64,000 bases of DNA from Stichopus chloronotus (Eukaryota > Echinodermata > Holothuroidea > Aspidochirotida > Stichopodidae): positions 16,194,150 to 16,258,149 of the forward strand of contig CM037846.1 in assembly GCA_021234535.1 (NCBI GenBank), given 5' to 3'. A model generated the notes under the pieces. That model was given only the letters and a program-made list of their open reading frames with translations, was not told the origin of the DNA and made no database searches. The position numbers and the translations under genes were made by a program. Shown one piece after another: positions 14,501 to 29,500 of the stretch. Position 1 is the stretch's first letter. Each line of letters begins with the position of its first letter.

Positions 14501-17500
14501 GGATGCAAATGCAGAAGTTCTTTTGTGAACAACTGTCAACCTGTTATGCCTATTCCCTACTTCTTGAAACAACAATTACAGATAAAATTATGATAAAAAG
14601 CTCAGTAAATATCTCTACCATGAGGGAACAGACAAGCAAATGACAAACTCTGCAGAGTTCCACCCTTACTTCAAGCAATGGCTATGGTTCCTTTTTAAAT
14701 GGTGGGGATGACTTTGTATAAATAGTGCCTGAAAATGGAAAAGCAAAGACAACGGAGACAAGATGACCAGAAACTGAAAGCAGGCTCATGAGAGGTTGGA
14801 ATTTCAACAACCAGGACCCATTATGACATTGCCACAGAGTTAGACCTACCGACCAGGAATCCGTGTCCAGGTTTTGTCTGAGTTGGACGAGGCTGTCCTT
14901 TTAGGACGACAGTCTTTATGGGACGGCGTTTGTCAGTAGATTCTATCTTCAAAGCAAGTTCTTTAACTTTGGACTGCATGACTGTGTATTTCTCCTTTTC
15001 CTGTTCTCTCCTTTCTTCGGGCGTCGCATTGGGGTCGATGGGCTTGTCTGCCGGTTTCAGATGTTCATCGTACAGCTGGGGACGGAATTTTTCCTACGGG
15101 GAAGAGGTTTGTGGATGGTTAATCATGATACATTCAAAACAAAATTGGCAGACCAAGTCAACAAAAATTTCATCATTGAATTTGGTAAATAACTTCCTAG
15201 AGGATAGTTACACTTTCACTATAAGCATTAAAGTATCTTGAAATTCCACAGAATCTTTGAACTTCAGATGGGGGAGGGACTTTGCGACTCCATATGAAAC
15301 CTGGCATTAAAACATCTTTACATAAATTCTATAGCATCATAAGATTTCAAGATGAGGAGGATATTCATAAATGCAAAATACAAATTTGGTGGTTAAAAGA
15401 GGTATAAGTATTAATCACTGAATTAGGTTTATAGCTTCGGGAGGATAGCAAAGACTTTCACAGAAAGCATTAACTTCTTTACCTTCAACCTAAACAACTT
15501 TAAAATTGTGCAGAAATTCAGGAATATCCACTTTTTAACAAAAGTTCCACCCCCATTCCTTTCATCACTTCAAATTCAAACATAATCGTTATAAGCCTGG
15601 CGAACAAATGACATTACCTTAACACAAACCCATGAGCACTTCAACATTAATGGAAAACAGAGATTTCTAGCAATAATTTGCCACGGTTACATGGCTTTTT
15701 GGTTGAACATTTAGGCAACTGGAAATCTCTCTTGACCAGAGAAATCTGGCAAGCAGAAATATCAAGCAGAGTTAGAAACCAGATATTGGCATGGCGTCTG
15801 AAATGCCTGCAGTGGAAAATTGTTCTCTTTCATTTAGGAGGCCCCATAAGATGTCAGTAAAATATGACTTTCAGGAGAAATCACACCATTTGTGTTATTA
15901 TAGAATATGTTCACTAAACTATTTCGTGCAGAACTGACTGTTCCAAATAAACGTATATGACACAGAAATGTTCAATTTTACATTTCCATTTATAGAAGTA
16001 ACCTTTGTTGCAAATTACTAATCTGTTCCACATTTGTCAAATTGAAGATGGCATTATGGTAGATTTCCTGATGTCAAAACACGTAAGCACCAGTCCTACA
16101 TTAGCACTTGTTTCAGTCTTGTTATTCCAGGCCAATGAGAATATCAACCTTTCAACTGGAGTAACAAATGCAAGTTCTCTGACAACTATTCTCACTCCAC
16201 TGGATTGCAGGTTTCACCTCCACTATGAAAGTTCTGCATACAAAACTCAGTGCTTATATGACCCTATCATACCCGTTAGAGCATTAATCTGGGGTTAATC
16301 TGCATTTTCCTTCCTTCTAATTTGTCATAAAATCTTACAATGTACTTCAGGCAATGTTTAAATCCCATGACATGAGGAACCACATTCCCAGCGATGAGGA
16401 TTAAGTTGCACACTCCGCATTCGTAGTGGGGTTCTAGAACTGGTTCGATGTGCTCGTATTCTATCAGGTACTCCAGGCCTGTGAGGGAAAAAACACCCTC
16501 AGTCAGCTCCTTATGATGACAATTTCAAACCACACTTGAAAAATTCATACTTGGCATGATTTACTCAAAGCACTTTGCTGTTGTCGTCCTTGTCAAAGAA
16601 GATCTGCATGACAATGTTGGGGGGAGGGGGAATTCTGGGAACGATTGCAAATGACCAAATAAATTGAGAAACGAAATCGTAACATATTCATTATAAATAA
16701 CTATTCAAGTATTTTGTATAGTTTTAATGATACATTTCCTAAGTTTTGTGGCACTTGTCAGCAAAATTTGACCAATATTCTCCTCCTTGTGATTTATGAA
16801 TGGCTTTTCATCTGAGCCTTTAACATACCATTGACTTTAGGAATCATGTTGATGTTCTGATTCTTCTTTTTTGCAATTTCATGAGACGTTGGAAGTGGAA
16901 CACCTCAAAAGGAGAACAGAAGATTAAGCCATCATTTTCTTACACTCCTGCCTTAGAATTTTGTAGTTGCACTCACATTTACACACAAACAGCAGAAACT
17001 CATTTCATCCACATGATTCCCTTTTGACCTCAAAGGTGCATCTCTACCAAAGCCCATTATTTACTAAAATGAACCAAAGACACCACTTATCACATCTATT
17101 GATCTGCTGACCATCCCTCGCTGGAGGCTGACTTTTCCGACCCCACCAGTTCTAACAAACATTCAGGTATTAAAATTAGCTTTTATCTGGGGCAAAAGTG
17201 ACCCATACCAGGGTCATTTGTCCTTCAATTCAAATTTACTAGCAGATTTCTCAACAGTCTAATGGAACTCGCAAGAGAGGTGGTTCCCCTAGAGAGGGCC
17301 ATTCCTGCAATTTGGGAGTTTCTGGAGCCAAAATTTTGTCACTCTTGATATGCATAAATGGTCCTGTCAATACTGACTCTGCTCTAGGCAGACCACCGAA
17401 TTACTACAGAGGAGATACATCACTTTGAACTTGGGATTAACCCACCAATGTCACACAGTAATCTGTCGTTTGTATCGTTCTTGTCCTTTCTACAGGCCTT

Positions 17501-20500
17501 ATCGGGAATAGAAAGTCAATACAATGTAGATAGTTGTCGTCTGCTTGCAGTCAAAGTTTGACTTGGAACTGTTCTCCACTGCACCAACATTGCCAGTTAT
17601 CAGGAAAACATAGTAATATGTTCTTTTGACCCTTGGTGATGCATATAACAATGTAACACTTACCTTGTACATCAAAACACAAAAAGGAATACATAATCTG
17701 CTATTTCAGGAAAGTTCCTCAATAATTCTTTTCTAGTTTGTCATAAAATAGGCTTCTGCCTCTTCCCCCTCATTTGCATACCATCCCTTCTTACAAAAAA
17801 CCTAAACGTCTTCGTTCGAGTCAGTTAAACAGTCGGGTCCAGTTTCGTATCACCTGCTTTGAAAACGTCAGCATAAACCTACGTTTCAAAGCATTGTTTT
17901 GAGCGAGCTACTTGTTTAAGGATTAGTTGGCTTGAATGACGTTGCTAGCAGAATGGTATCAAACTGAAATCGATGAATAAATGAATGAAATATCACTGAG
18001 CCAATGACACAACTTATCTTCACTCAATTTGGTGGGTCTTGAGGTATTAGCAGTAATTACATGTTCTGCCCCATCTCCTTCTCAGTAGCAACTCCCTAGG
18101 CAAACTATTTCACATTTCTAATGAGCTTTTCCTGTTATTCCTTTGTGAAAATTTTCCTGTCACCCATGTCATCCTGAAAAGTGATATATGAAATTCCTCA
18201 AATTGGAAACAACATTACTGTATTGCTGTTTTGTTCATTTACATGAGTATTTCAATTTTTGTTGGATTAAAATAAATCTGCATTGGTTCTGAGACAATTC
18301 CTCCTCCCTAAGACAATTCCCCTCTTTCCTTAACTCTAATAATCCTCTTTCTGAAATAATTGTCAGGGGAGTTGTTGTAGGTGGAATTCTCCAGCTTTGG
18401 AATTGTTCGGATTTGGAATTGGCCGGGAGAGGTTGTTCTAGCGAGAAACTAGGTGAAAATTGTCCGGGGGAAAAACTGTCTGAGTTAGGGGAATTGTCCT
18501 GCTGGGTGAGAATTTGAACGATCTGTGTTTTGCTTCATTCTTACCTATCAAGGGAGAAGTGCAGTTCTTGGCAAGTGTCTTCACCGATACCTTTGACTTC
18601 TGTGAAGTAGAGACTTTGGGTGTGGCTGAAGAATAGAACAAAGGACGGAACACTCAATTTCTTTTGAACCTTGCAACCTTTAAGATCTCATTTTTTGTTG
18701 CTAAATGCATACTTCATTTTTCCATGTTCATGTACCGTTCACGTAAGAAATGTTTGTCAGTAATTGGCTACAAGATTTGACCGGTAACCTCAAAACCGTA
18801 CCACTCTCACAACAAGCCTTACCTCAGACAGACAGTCGTAATCGAATTTGACACAGAGTGGGAAGTCAAAAAGCTGTGCAGCATTAATTTGTATGACGTG
18901 ATTGTAGTAAGCATGAAAGTATATTTCTACAGTCATCAGGATTTTTAATATCAGACCTGTCTAAATTTTGCAAAAATGTCCAAACTTAATCTCCTATTGA
19001 TTATGCTTTCTTTCCTCCTAAAATCACCCAACCACTACCTATTACGGAAACCAAAAGCAACAAAATGAAACAAGTGAAACAAAATGTGCACTTAATCCAA
19101 CAGTTTGTGTGACAATGTAGAAACTAAAGAAATTCCACACATTAACAGTGTGTCATTTATCTAACCTGGATCCTTAAATTTACGACGTGTAGGACAACAT
19201 GCCTACAGATGTAGGATAAGTTTCCTTAATGTGCATAAAAACTAAAGCAATGTGGAAGCAATGCTATCCTCTCTACGGCTGCGCATGTGATAGCGTGAGT
19301 GATACCAAAGGAATGACTTACACTGCAGCTGAGAACTGAGTGCTGTTACAATATATTGTGGTACTACATTGTAGTGATCTGCTACTCACTCCTTACATTG
19401 CATTTAGTGAATCGGTTGGAACTATGTATCAGGAGTCTTTCCTCTTTTGCAACTAGAAACTTGGACTTCAAAGGTCTAAGTAATTTTGTTAGGTGCAGAG
19501 AAGACCACCAAAGCAATGCGTTTCAACACTATTCACTTAACAAGGTTTTCAATCTCCTTCCCACAGCACACCTATGAGGTTGAATGAAATCATGATGCAT
19601 AGTCCAGCCAGAAAATAATTTTTCTGCAGAATTCTCAAAACATTCCAGTGGTAACTATGTATGCAGCTTTGCAAGGTGGAAATAAAATGTTCTGTACAAT
19701 TGCATTGCATATGAGATGAAGCCAGTATTTCACATAAATTATCATCTTGCCATCTGGTTATTTGAAGAGTACTTTGCGCAAGAAACTGGTATGGCCGGTC
19801 ACATGAACTGAACGCCTTTTTGAACAAACTGTTGACGGTCCAATGTCTGCCCCGTGGGGATACGTACAGATACCAGATGTGAAAATTTCTTCAAATGGAT
19901 ATTTTCTTCCCTCAATTGGGACAATTCAATTGAGAATCATAAGTAAATTACACTTCCCAAACACGAACCTTAGATGCAGTAACCAGAATTAGAAAATAGT
20001 ATGTGGTTTTAATGATGCAGAACAATCTTTCTGCATAAATATACAAAATCAGGATTTAATCAGGATACAAGCAACCACACATGAGCCCTAAGCAAACTTC
20101 CCTTCTTAAGATATTGTTCACATGGTTGTCATTACTTGACCTCTGTTGACCATAAATGACCTTTGACCTGAGCAAAGGCAATAGGGTTCTTGTACTGAAT
20201 GTGGTACACCCTACTTTGTAAACACGAGATTTGTTCGAGCTTGCCTTCCTGAGATATCATGTTTACAAGATTTTCACAATCTTCCACCATACATGACCTT
20301 TGATCGTCACCAAAGACAAAACCATTCTTGTCTTCAGTGCTGTACACCTACTTCATAATGTGGCACATGTCCAACCTTGACTTCTTGAGATATCATGTTT
20401 TACAAGGTTTTCACATTTCAACTCATGTTGACCCAAAATGACGTTTTAAGCCAACCATTAACAATAAGGTTCTTGTACTCAAAGTCGTACATCTACACAC

Positions 20501-23500
20501 CAAATATGAGATTTGTCCATGCTTTTCTCCTTAATATATCGTGTTTAAACTCAAGGTATCACAAACACACACAATCTGATTACAAAGGTAATCAAAAAAA
20601 GGTTATCAAAAAAAGAATCTTGAATCTCTTCAACAGGGATTTTTGGATAGACTCATTCCATGTGAATCTTTGATAGAATTCATAAACAAGTACAGAATCT
20701 TGAATAGACTCCCTCCAGACAGAAGTTTGGATTGATTTCCTTTTCCTGATGAGTCTTGGGTAGAATTCCTCCACACAGAATCTTGGATTCTCTCCATAAG
20801 GACTTCCTGGAAAATTTCACTCCACAAGGAAATCTTGGATAGATTCCACTCAAACAGAACCTTGGATAGTTTCACTGAGTATGGAATCTTAGACAAATTC
20901 TATCAATTAGGGAATCGCAGTTGAATTCTCTCTATGCAAGACCTCTTGGACAAATTCCATCGTAGGGGAATTCGGTACATTCCCACCAATGAGGAATTTC
21001 AATATGTTCCATCCAATACAGCATTTGGATGTATTCTTACAAGACTCTCTTTCCTCAGGAATCCTGGATTCCCTTCAACAGTATCTCGAACAGATTCCAT
21101 TCACTGTGGAATCTTGGAGCAAATTCCATTTACAGTGTATCATGGATAGTTTCATTACTCATGGTGCCTTCAATAAATCTCTTCAACTCAGTGATCTTTG
21201 ATAAATTACCTCATCTAGGAATTTTTGATGGATTCCCTCCGCAAGGAATCTTGAGCAGATTCCCTCCACTGGGGAAATCATGGGCAGATTGTCACCACTA
21301 AGAGAATCTTAAATAGAATCCCATCACAAGGAATACTAGATAGATTTATTCCACATGAAAATGGAATCTCCATGCATTCCCTTAAAAAATAACTTGAATG
21401 GATTTCCCACTAGGAAATCTTGGATAGATATTCCCCCCTCCCCTTTCACTCGGATATCTTGGAAAGATTCCCTGCGTGAAGTGTACCTAAAGTAAATACT
21501 CAAAACAAATATGTCACAAATATTAAAAAAAGGGAATTCAAATGGTCCCAGTCACACCTTCACAGGACATTCCTGAGGCTGAGATAAAACAAAATTGGAA
21601 CTTTTTCATTCAATTTAAAAGAGCAACTTGAGCAATAATTTGTGATGCCATTCTTGTAATACTCAAATTACCTTATTTGTTTTTCATTGTTTGTTTCAAG
21701 TCATTACATATTGCTACATGTGATCACTGTCTTACTATTGTGGGGCAACTTGACTATTTTAGCCCCCTCCTTGCAATTGCTATGCAACGGAATGAAAACC
21801 TTTCAATGTTATAGAAACATTTTACATTAAAAAGGGAAAAAAAGGCCAAGTAATGTGAATTGCACATGAAGGAAATCACAGATTATTGCAAAACTGACTT
21901 TTTCAACATGAGTGTCTTTCAACATTTGACATCTCAGCAAAGGAACAAACTATGGAGAATGTGAGTAGCATGAATTGCAGTTATTTTCCAACCTTTTTAA
22001 GGACAACCTTTTAAAGGGCAACCTTTTAAAGGACACACTAAAGGCCTCTCACATTGATTCTCGCCATTAAAAAATGTTGAAAAGATGCCATTCATGAGAA
22101 ATCTTGGAAATATTCATTTCCATATGGAATCTAAGATTTGTATCCTCAACGAGGGATCCAAGGGTAGATCTTCTCTACAAGGAATCAAAGATAGATTTCT
22201 TCACAAAGAATCCTGGATGGATCCATTCCACTGGAGAATCTAGGATAAATTCCCCTCATCAAGGATCTTGGAGAGATTTATTTATTCTACAAGGAATCTT
22301 TTATACATTCCCAGCACCAGCATCTTGGACAGTTCCTCCATAAAATAGATAACAAATCCTTTTGGACAGATTCCCTCCAATAGGGAACCTTGTATCAATT
22401 CCCTTCAAAAAGACATCGCAATTGAAAAAACTCTGTCATCACAACCTGCACATGCTGTGTTCAAAAACAACTTATGCACACGAAAAAGTATGTGAAGGCA
22501 AATGCTGAACTTCCTTACTGCTACCAAAAGCCAGTGTACAAATGATTGATCCATTGTGGGTAATCAACTAGCTCCTTGAGCCAGAGATGATAATTAAAAT
22601 TCAGTTTGTATGATCTGTTCATCTTTAAAACTGCTAAACAACACAACAAGGATAATAATTTCTGTTTCATGTCCAATCAAAGAAAGAGGTTCTAGAATTT
22701 AGATGAGAGGTGTAGAAAGAAAAAAATGTCCAGTAATTGCAATGTCCAGATGAAGAGGACATTGTAAACTTGATATTCGAGAACATTTGAAAAGTACCTA
22801 CAAGGATGCCTTTGCACAGAATGGCCTTGATATTTCACGGTGCAGCAAACTTTTTGTGGGGTAATTTCCCAAGAGGCCTTCTGCATGACTTCTTGTTCAC
22901 CTACTGTGTTGCAACAACAGACTGAACAAACATTTTTACAGCTTGGACTGGGCTGTAAAAGATTTTCACCGAAACAAAAGAAGATATCTCATCAGCAATG
23001 AAAGAAAGAGAAACAAAAACAAGATCTATGACAGGTTCCATGCTGAGCAAATCACAGAGCTACAGGTCTTTTGATCAGGATCAGCAGTGCATGCAGAAGC
23101 ATTTTGATGTCTGTGTATGTTGCCCAACTGCCAATGAACGATTCCAGCAATGGCTGCCTAGGAGAGGTGTATACTCTGTATGAAACTTTGTACAATATTT
23201 CTTTGAGTTATTGCTGAGTGATTTATTCCTCAAAATGGAATACCATGTTGTCTCTGCAAAGAGACCTCCTGCAAAGTTTTGCAAGGCATTTCCTCATCAA
23301 ACTTGTCAGTTGTACAGCCTTTGGCTATGGGATGTTAAAAAGATAGCTCTATGTTTCACACTTGTATGGGAAGTTGGGCCCCATTACATGGTAAAAGGAA
23401 CAATACTATGGCCACATCTTTGACAGATGTTACCCCTGTTCCTCCGCTGCAATGTCCTTGACTGGTGAAGACATATGAGTTCAATGTTATTTGCTAAAGC

Positions 23501-26500
23501 ACCTATCTAAAAAGCACTTCCGATGATTTCCTTTCATCAAGAAATGATTTCCTTCTTTATTCATTGACACAAAGCAGCCCCAAAATTGCTAAAATATAGC
23601 TCCTAAAATTTCTTTAGGTTTGACTGATTGTCTACCATCACAAACATAATTATGAACAGACACATAAACTGGCCTCCAATTCTAGTCCATCACTTGAACA
23701 TGTGTGCATATGGTTTCAGTAGCAATGCGGTCTTGAAAGCACGGGTGTGTTCGCACAGCAGTTGTATTGAATTTGCTAGGTTGATATGGAGCACCTCACA
23801 TCAGAGGCTTACTGAGAAACAGTTTCCCAGAGTTAGCATGCTTAAGAAAAGTGGGCACATTACAGTAGACCTCTAAATAGTACTAACAGTTGCAACCTAT
23901 GGGGCAAGCACTCATACAGAGCTGTGAGATATGAGAAGCAAGAAAACTCCAACACAGAGGCCTGGGGCAGTGATTTTAGCAACTTTACAGATCTTTCTTT
24001 GAAAGGTTGGAGACAATCATACCAGATAGAGCTAGGAGTCAACAATTGTCTCCCTGTCCAACAGAAGGCCATTTAAAATTTACTCTTTGTCACTATGGTA
24101 TTAAACATCTACAACATAAATTTCTGAAATTCCAGTGTTATCGAAAATGCAACCTTTAACAGTATTCTTTGACATTGCACACAATGTTTACCCTAACATA
24201 AGGAAAAGTTGTACTGCCTTATTACATTTTCCAACAGTTTGGGAGCAGGCTTACAGAGCAGAGACAAATTGTTGCTTAATTTGTCAAAAGTGTTAATCAA
24301 AACATGCCAAAAGGATTTTCTTCACATATGCTTGATCAAAGGTAACCTGAATAGCAAATTTAGCATACTTTAGACAAACAGAGGGGCAGCTTAACATCAT
24401 GTGCATTCATGTAAATCTGTACCTCCATGTCACAGAAAAGTGGTGGATTGACCACTTGCCTTGAGGTTTTGAAACATGGAAATTAAGAGGCCATGGGGAA
24501 AATCGAATTTGGATGAATTTTTTTGAGGGTTCGTACTCTTTTCGGTAAACAAGGCCTTTGACATATTGCAACTTTGATCAATTTGTCTCAGACTCCTAGC
24601 CCTTTTGAAAAGAAAATACAAAAGATAACTTTGTCACCTTTTTTGTACTTCTGATACTATGAGATGAAGCCATAATGAATCAAGTTCTGGCTTTATGGCT
24701 TACTTCCATGGGTAAGTCCATCATCAATTAACAGTGAGATACGGCGATGTCTTTAACCAACAGTCAATGTTTGCAAAAAAATATGCTTTTGCATCCTCGT
24801 TCTGAAAGATGCAATATTGGACACAAACATTGAGCTTTTTGGTTACTCACCCCGTTTCCCAAGTTTGTCAAGGTTCTATTAGGAAAAAGAGAAAAAGCAA
24901 ACAGTTTAACAGTTAAAACTAATAATAGTAAAGTATCCCCCATCATCTCTGTACTTCTTCTAAAGGTGCTTTGTAGCATTAACTTGCGGGGAAGTGTTTC
25001 CACAATCACGCAAACCTCCCCACACAATCAGAGTGGGGAACATTAAGAAAATGATGACTTGTATTAAATACAGTTATGTTAATCTGAACAATTGACAGCA
25101 AGTAGAAAGATTTAACAGAAATTTTTATTTGTGGAAAAGCAACATCCATTAATGCTGTAGCTCCTTTAGATGAGTATTGGTGCAACAGCTTTCAGCCATT
25201 GCATGCATATTCATGAAGCATGTGTATTTATTTGTGTACATGGCAAACAAATCTCATTGATGCAATATTTCAAGATATCACTCAACAATGAGTATTGAAG
25301 TATGTATATCTTGTATTTCTAAGATAAGCAAAGCAGTAATTTTGTGTTGATGCTCCAAGGTCTGCCAACAGCAAAAAGAGATAATGAAATATTTAGAGTT
25401 GATTAGATTTGAGAATGGCCATTTAGTAACATTAAGGTCTGTGTTCTCATTTCCATTAAAAATGGGGACCAGTTTCTATCCGTCTGGTGACAGATTGAGA
25501 TCAATGATGACACAGTCAACTTTGGGTTTGTCATGTGAGCATCAAATGAGATTGATCAACATTTTAAAGATAATGGACTGGCAATGTTTGATGATATTGT
25601 GTGGTTAATACTTTTTTACAAATCACAAGAAACTATGACTTTGCGCTTTCTCCATAGATCTCATATGTGGAAATCATGTGAAGACATATACTGCTCAAAC
25701 TATTGTTGAGAAAAAACACTAACTCATAAAGTTTTCCATGAATATGTAACCTTCATATGTCCTGGAAACCTTACAGAGATACGTAGGAATCAGGGAATAA
25801 TGTTGTCTAGTATCGCATTGCACTTTGATCTATAGACAAAAAGGGGTATAGCCAACAGGAGCAAAATGGCTATATGTCTACATTATTTCATAGACATTTT
25901 TGATAGGCACTACAGGCATAAGCAAGGTCATGATAGCAATGGCTATCTGTGGCATTGTTATAATGAGCCCTGCAACCTGTGTAGCAGATGTTGTTGTTTA
26001 CTGGCAAAAGTGGCATATCCCGCAGGATTAACTTTGCAGTAAACTCAAGACCCTTCAAATCTGCAATGCGAAGAGTAAATTATTCCCTGTGTATGTTTCC
26101 AGAGTGTCATGGAAATACACAAATAATTCCAAAAAGCTAGCAGTCGAGGAGAAGGTTCTACGACTCCTAAACGTAAAGCTTTTGCCCCCCATGTTATGGA
26201 GCCATGGAGATGCAAAAGGAGATATGACTACATATTTCATGCAAAAGACTATCCTTCCTAGAGAAGATATAATCCTGGAGGGATAAATACCAAGGGACGA
26301 AATAGTTTGAACAAATTGATTAGCAGTCTTTGCTAAGCAATGTTTGTATTGGTGGGCTGTCAACCCACCGTGATTAGCAGATGTACAAGTCACTAAAAGA
26401 ATGCTTCCCGTAAGTGAAGCACTCAACCTTTTAACTTATTATTCAGTACCTGCTACCAAGATTATGCTGCTGCCTGTATGCCTCAGTTACGTGCAAAGTT

Positions 26501-29500
26501 GTGGTTTTGGCTTCAAGCAATTCAAGAGAGAATTAAACTTTCCGGGTAGAACCACAGATAATGTTGATATGCAACTATTGTGATGCTTACATGAAATTGA
26601 ATCGCAACTGGGCTCTTGTGGTTCGCATATTGCAAAGTGAATCCGGTTATTTCGTCCCTTGTACATTTACATATTATCTACACACATTACAAGGTCAATG
26701 TACAGCTGTTGATGTAATAATCCTTAAACAGCACATACACAACAGCCATGATTACTGTGTGAAACACTGGAATTTTCGATGTTTCAGAGCAATGATTTAC
26801 CCATCATGGAAGAAGAACATGTGAAAACATGACTTCAGTGGCATAGCCAGGATTTTTTGAGCAGGGGGGCACTGGTGGGACACAGACCTTTCCTGGTGGG
26901 GCACAAGTTTTGTCTATATATATATATTTTGACTTAATAAATTGACCGCAAGATAAAACTGCACATTTCAAAATTTTTCATGGGGGGCACCTGGGGTGGC
27001 ACAGCTTTGTCATGGGGGGCACGTGCCCCCTCGTGGCTACGCCCCTGCATGACTTCATGTAATATAATCTTTTCATAATGCAAAGTTTGTGGCTACGTAG
27101 AACTACAAGGAAATCACCATGCAACAAAACAATATCTCAAAGGCTATACTCACAAACTGGTGTTGCCTGCTCTGATAGTGCACCTCCAGTTGTTCGGAAC
27201 TATTTGCTGAGACGGTGCAAAGCTGTCAGCCACAATTTACGAGACAAAGAAAAGAGATACTTAAAGATAAGTGCTGTCACTTCATGCAAGATAAATGGGA
27301 AAATATTTGATTGATATTCAATTCCCTTAGCTCTAACCTTGTGCTCTTTAAAGGGAAATAGGGCATTTGATTTACAGAAAACATTCATATTATTTAAACC
27401 AATGTTTGTGGATGCAGAATGATAGATTGTTCAAAATAAGGAAGGACAGTAGTCTTCTTTTCAAGACATAAGTTTCTCACAGAGAGAAACTCAGTTATTT
27501 GTTGCTCAACACTAATTTGTTCACCCAACTTTTTCAAAATTCAAATGATGCATCTTCCTTTACTCATCACATGCGTAGTATTTTGAGAAGATGAAGCTTT
27601 GGCAGGTGTTTATTGATGAGACTGGATGGTTTAGAAGTGACTAAAGCTATTTCTTTTGCATGTCATGTTGGTGAATTCTAAATGCCCTATTTCCCTTTAA
27701 ATGAAGCTATGAAATTATTCAAGAAACAAAACTGCACGGACTAGGTTTATCAACAATAATGACTAGACTAACTTCAACAAATTTCAATTACAACCCGAGA
27801 CTTACTGGCAATTTGCCATCCTGCAGGGTACAATTCCCAGGGAGTATGCAGATCTGTGCATTCAACATATTGTCCATGCAGTTCTCCATTACTTGAAGAT
27901 AGCTACTACTGTTTAAATCAGAGTTTAACCTTAGTGTTGTCATCTGAAGCTACCACGAATTCTACTATGAAAGGGTGTTCCTGTTCTTCAGCTCTTCAAG
28001 ATAGATTCTTCTTTTGTTCATTAATTAAGAATCAATGTAAGAAGAGGAAAAATTTATCTAACAAAAAAACTGTTTCAAAGTATTAGGCAGACTTTAATTC
28101 TCTATTTGAGGTACACAAAGTGCAACATTGGTACCTACAAACCTCTAAATTGCTTCTTTTTTGTCAAAATGGAATGATGGGCCACCAGTGCATAAACCCT
28201 CCCCAAAGAAATCCCACAAAATTAAAAGTTCTCATGACAATTTTCTTGTAACTAACCAGCAAGAATGAAAAAACAATAAATAAACTGAGACACAATGCAG
28301 ATGGGAGGGTATTACTTACAGCTGCTATAAATTGTGGAGGGAGGTAAGTTTTAATGGAGCATAAAACATTTTTCACCATAACTGAACATGGGTTGATGTA
28401 ACTAGGGTGTTGAACCTCTCAAAGTCCTCTCAGATGCATTTGACACTCTTTCTCTTGCAGTCTCCTTGCACCTTCTCTACAATGAACCACGTAAGCATCA
28501 TTTTGGACCCATCCTTCACACACTAAACTATCACAACCACCAAGGGAGACCACAGACTACATCGCAGGCCAAGAAGACTCAAGATAAGGACCTATAGTCT
28601 ATACGGCATTGAATGGTTCCGTAGTGGAATCACTGCAACAAGATGATGTACTACACTAATAACATAAGCAATGACACCCTGTGCAAAAGCTGGCAGGAAA
28701 ACTGTCCGAATTTACTGTTTCTGCCTTAAAATGGACCAAAACATCATAGCAACCAGCAATTTCTGGAAGTCAGACCATCCTCATCCAAAGTATATCCCCT
28801 CAAAATGTCAGAGAATATGGTGTCAAAATTAAGACTGTGCACCAATTTGTTTACACTGTGAAAGTGACTGGCTGATGTGATGCTATCTCCATACATGTTG
28901 TGTTATGAAGTAATGATGACACACGAGGAAAGAACGAAAAAGAATGCGGCAACTTGGGCCAAATACATCCATCGATTTGCACAAAATTAAATTGACAGTG
29001 ATGGTTAGGTCAATGTGAAACTCAAGTATTTCATGGAGATAATCTGCCAAGTTATTGCAATTTCTCTCGACTCCGATATCAGGGAATGGTAATGAGGCAT
29101 TTTTTGCATGATTTTCACTGATGACCATGCACACCTGCAATCAGGGGGTACATTGTTGCAATGCGATGTCATGCGTCACACACAGAAATGCATTTATTGC
29201 AAGAGAAAAGCATTGCAACCCATGAAATAAGTCTAATGCAGCTACCTTCAAGGAATACTCATACAAAAGGTGTTGAGACAAAGTGGTCATAATATTCAAT
29301 GCTTGAGACTAAAATCACTTTCAAATTTAGACGATGACAAGCATTGAAATGTCAGTTAGCCTACTAAGAGGATGGTTTCACAACCTCTCTGAGATTTACC
29401 TGACAGTACCATAATTTTTGTCCTTGTATCCCAGCTCCTCCTGTTAGGATTTAAAAGGAAAGCAAGCTTACAAAATGAGACGAGGTAACGATTCTGCATT

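Noticed and set aside
20592..21301. Overlapping repetitive open frames
   Set aside because: They follow the 27-28-bp minisatellite and appear on both strands.
22692..22886. Possible exon of the zinc-finger gene (KASWEITPQKVCCTV)
   Set aside because: It has AG and GT nearby, but the chain of phases is complete without it and the peptide matches nothing recognised.
26340..26426. Possible zinc-finger exon on the - strand (LTAHQYKHC)
   Set aside because: Cys/His spacing does not fit the gene's other fingers, there is no good donor, and the phase does not match.
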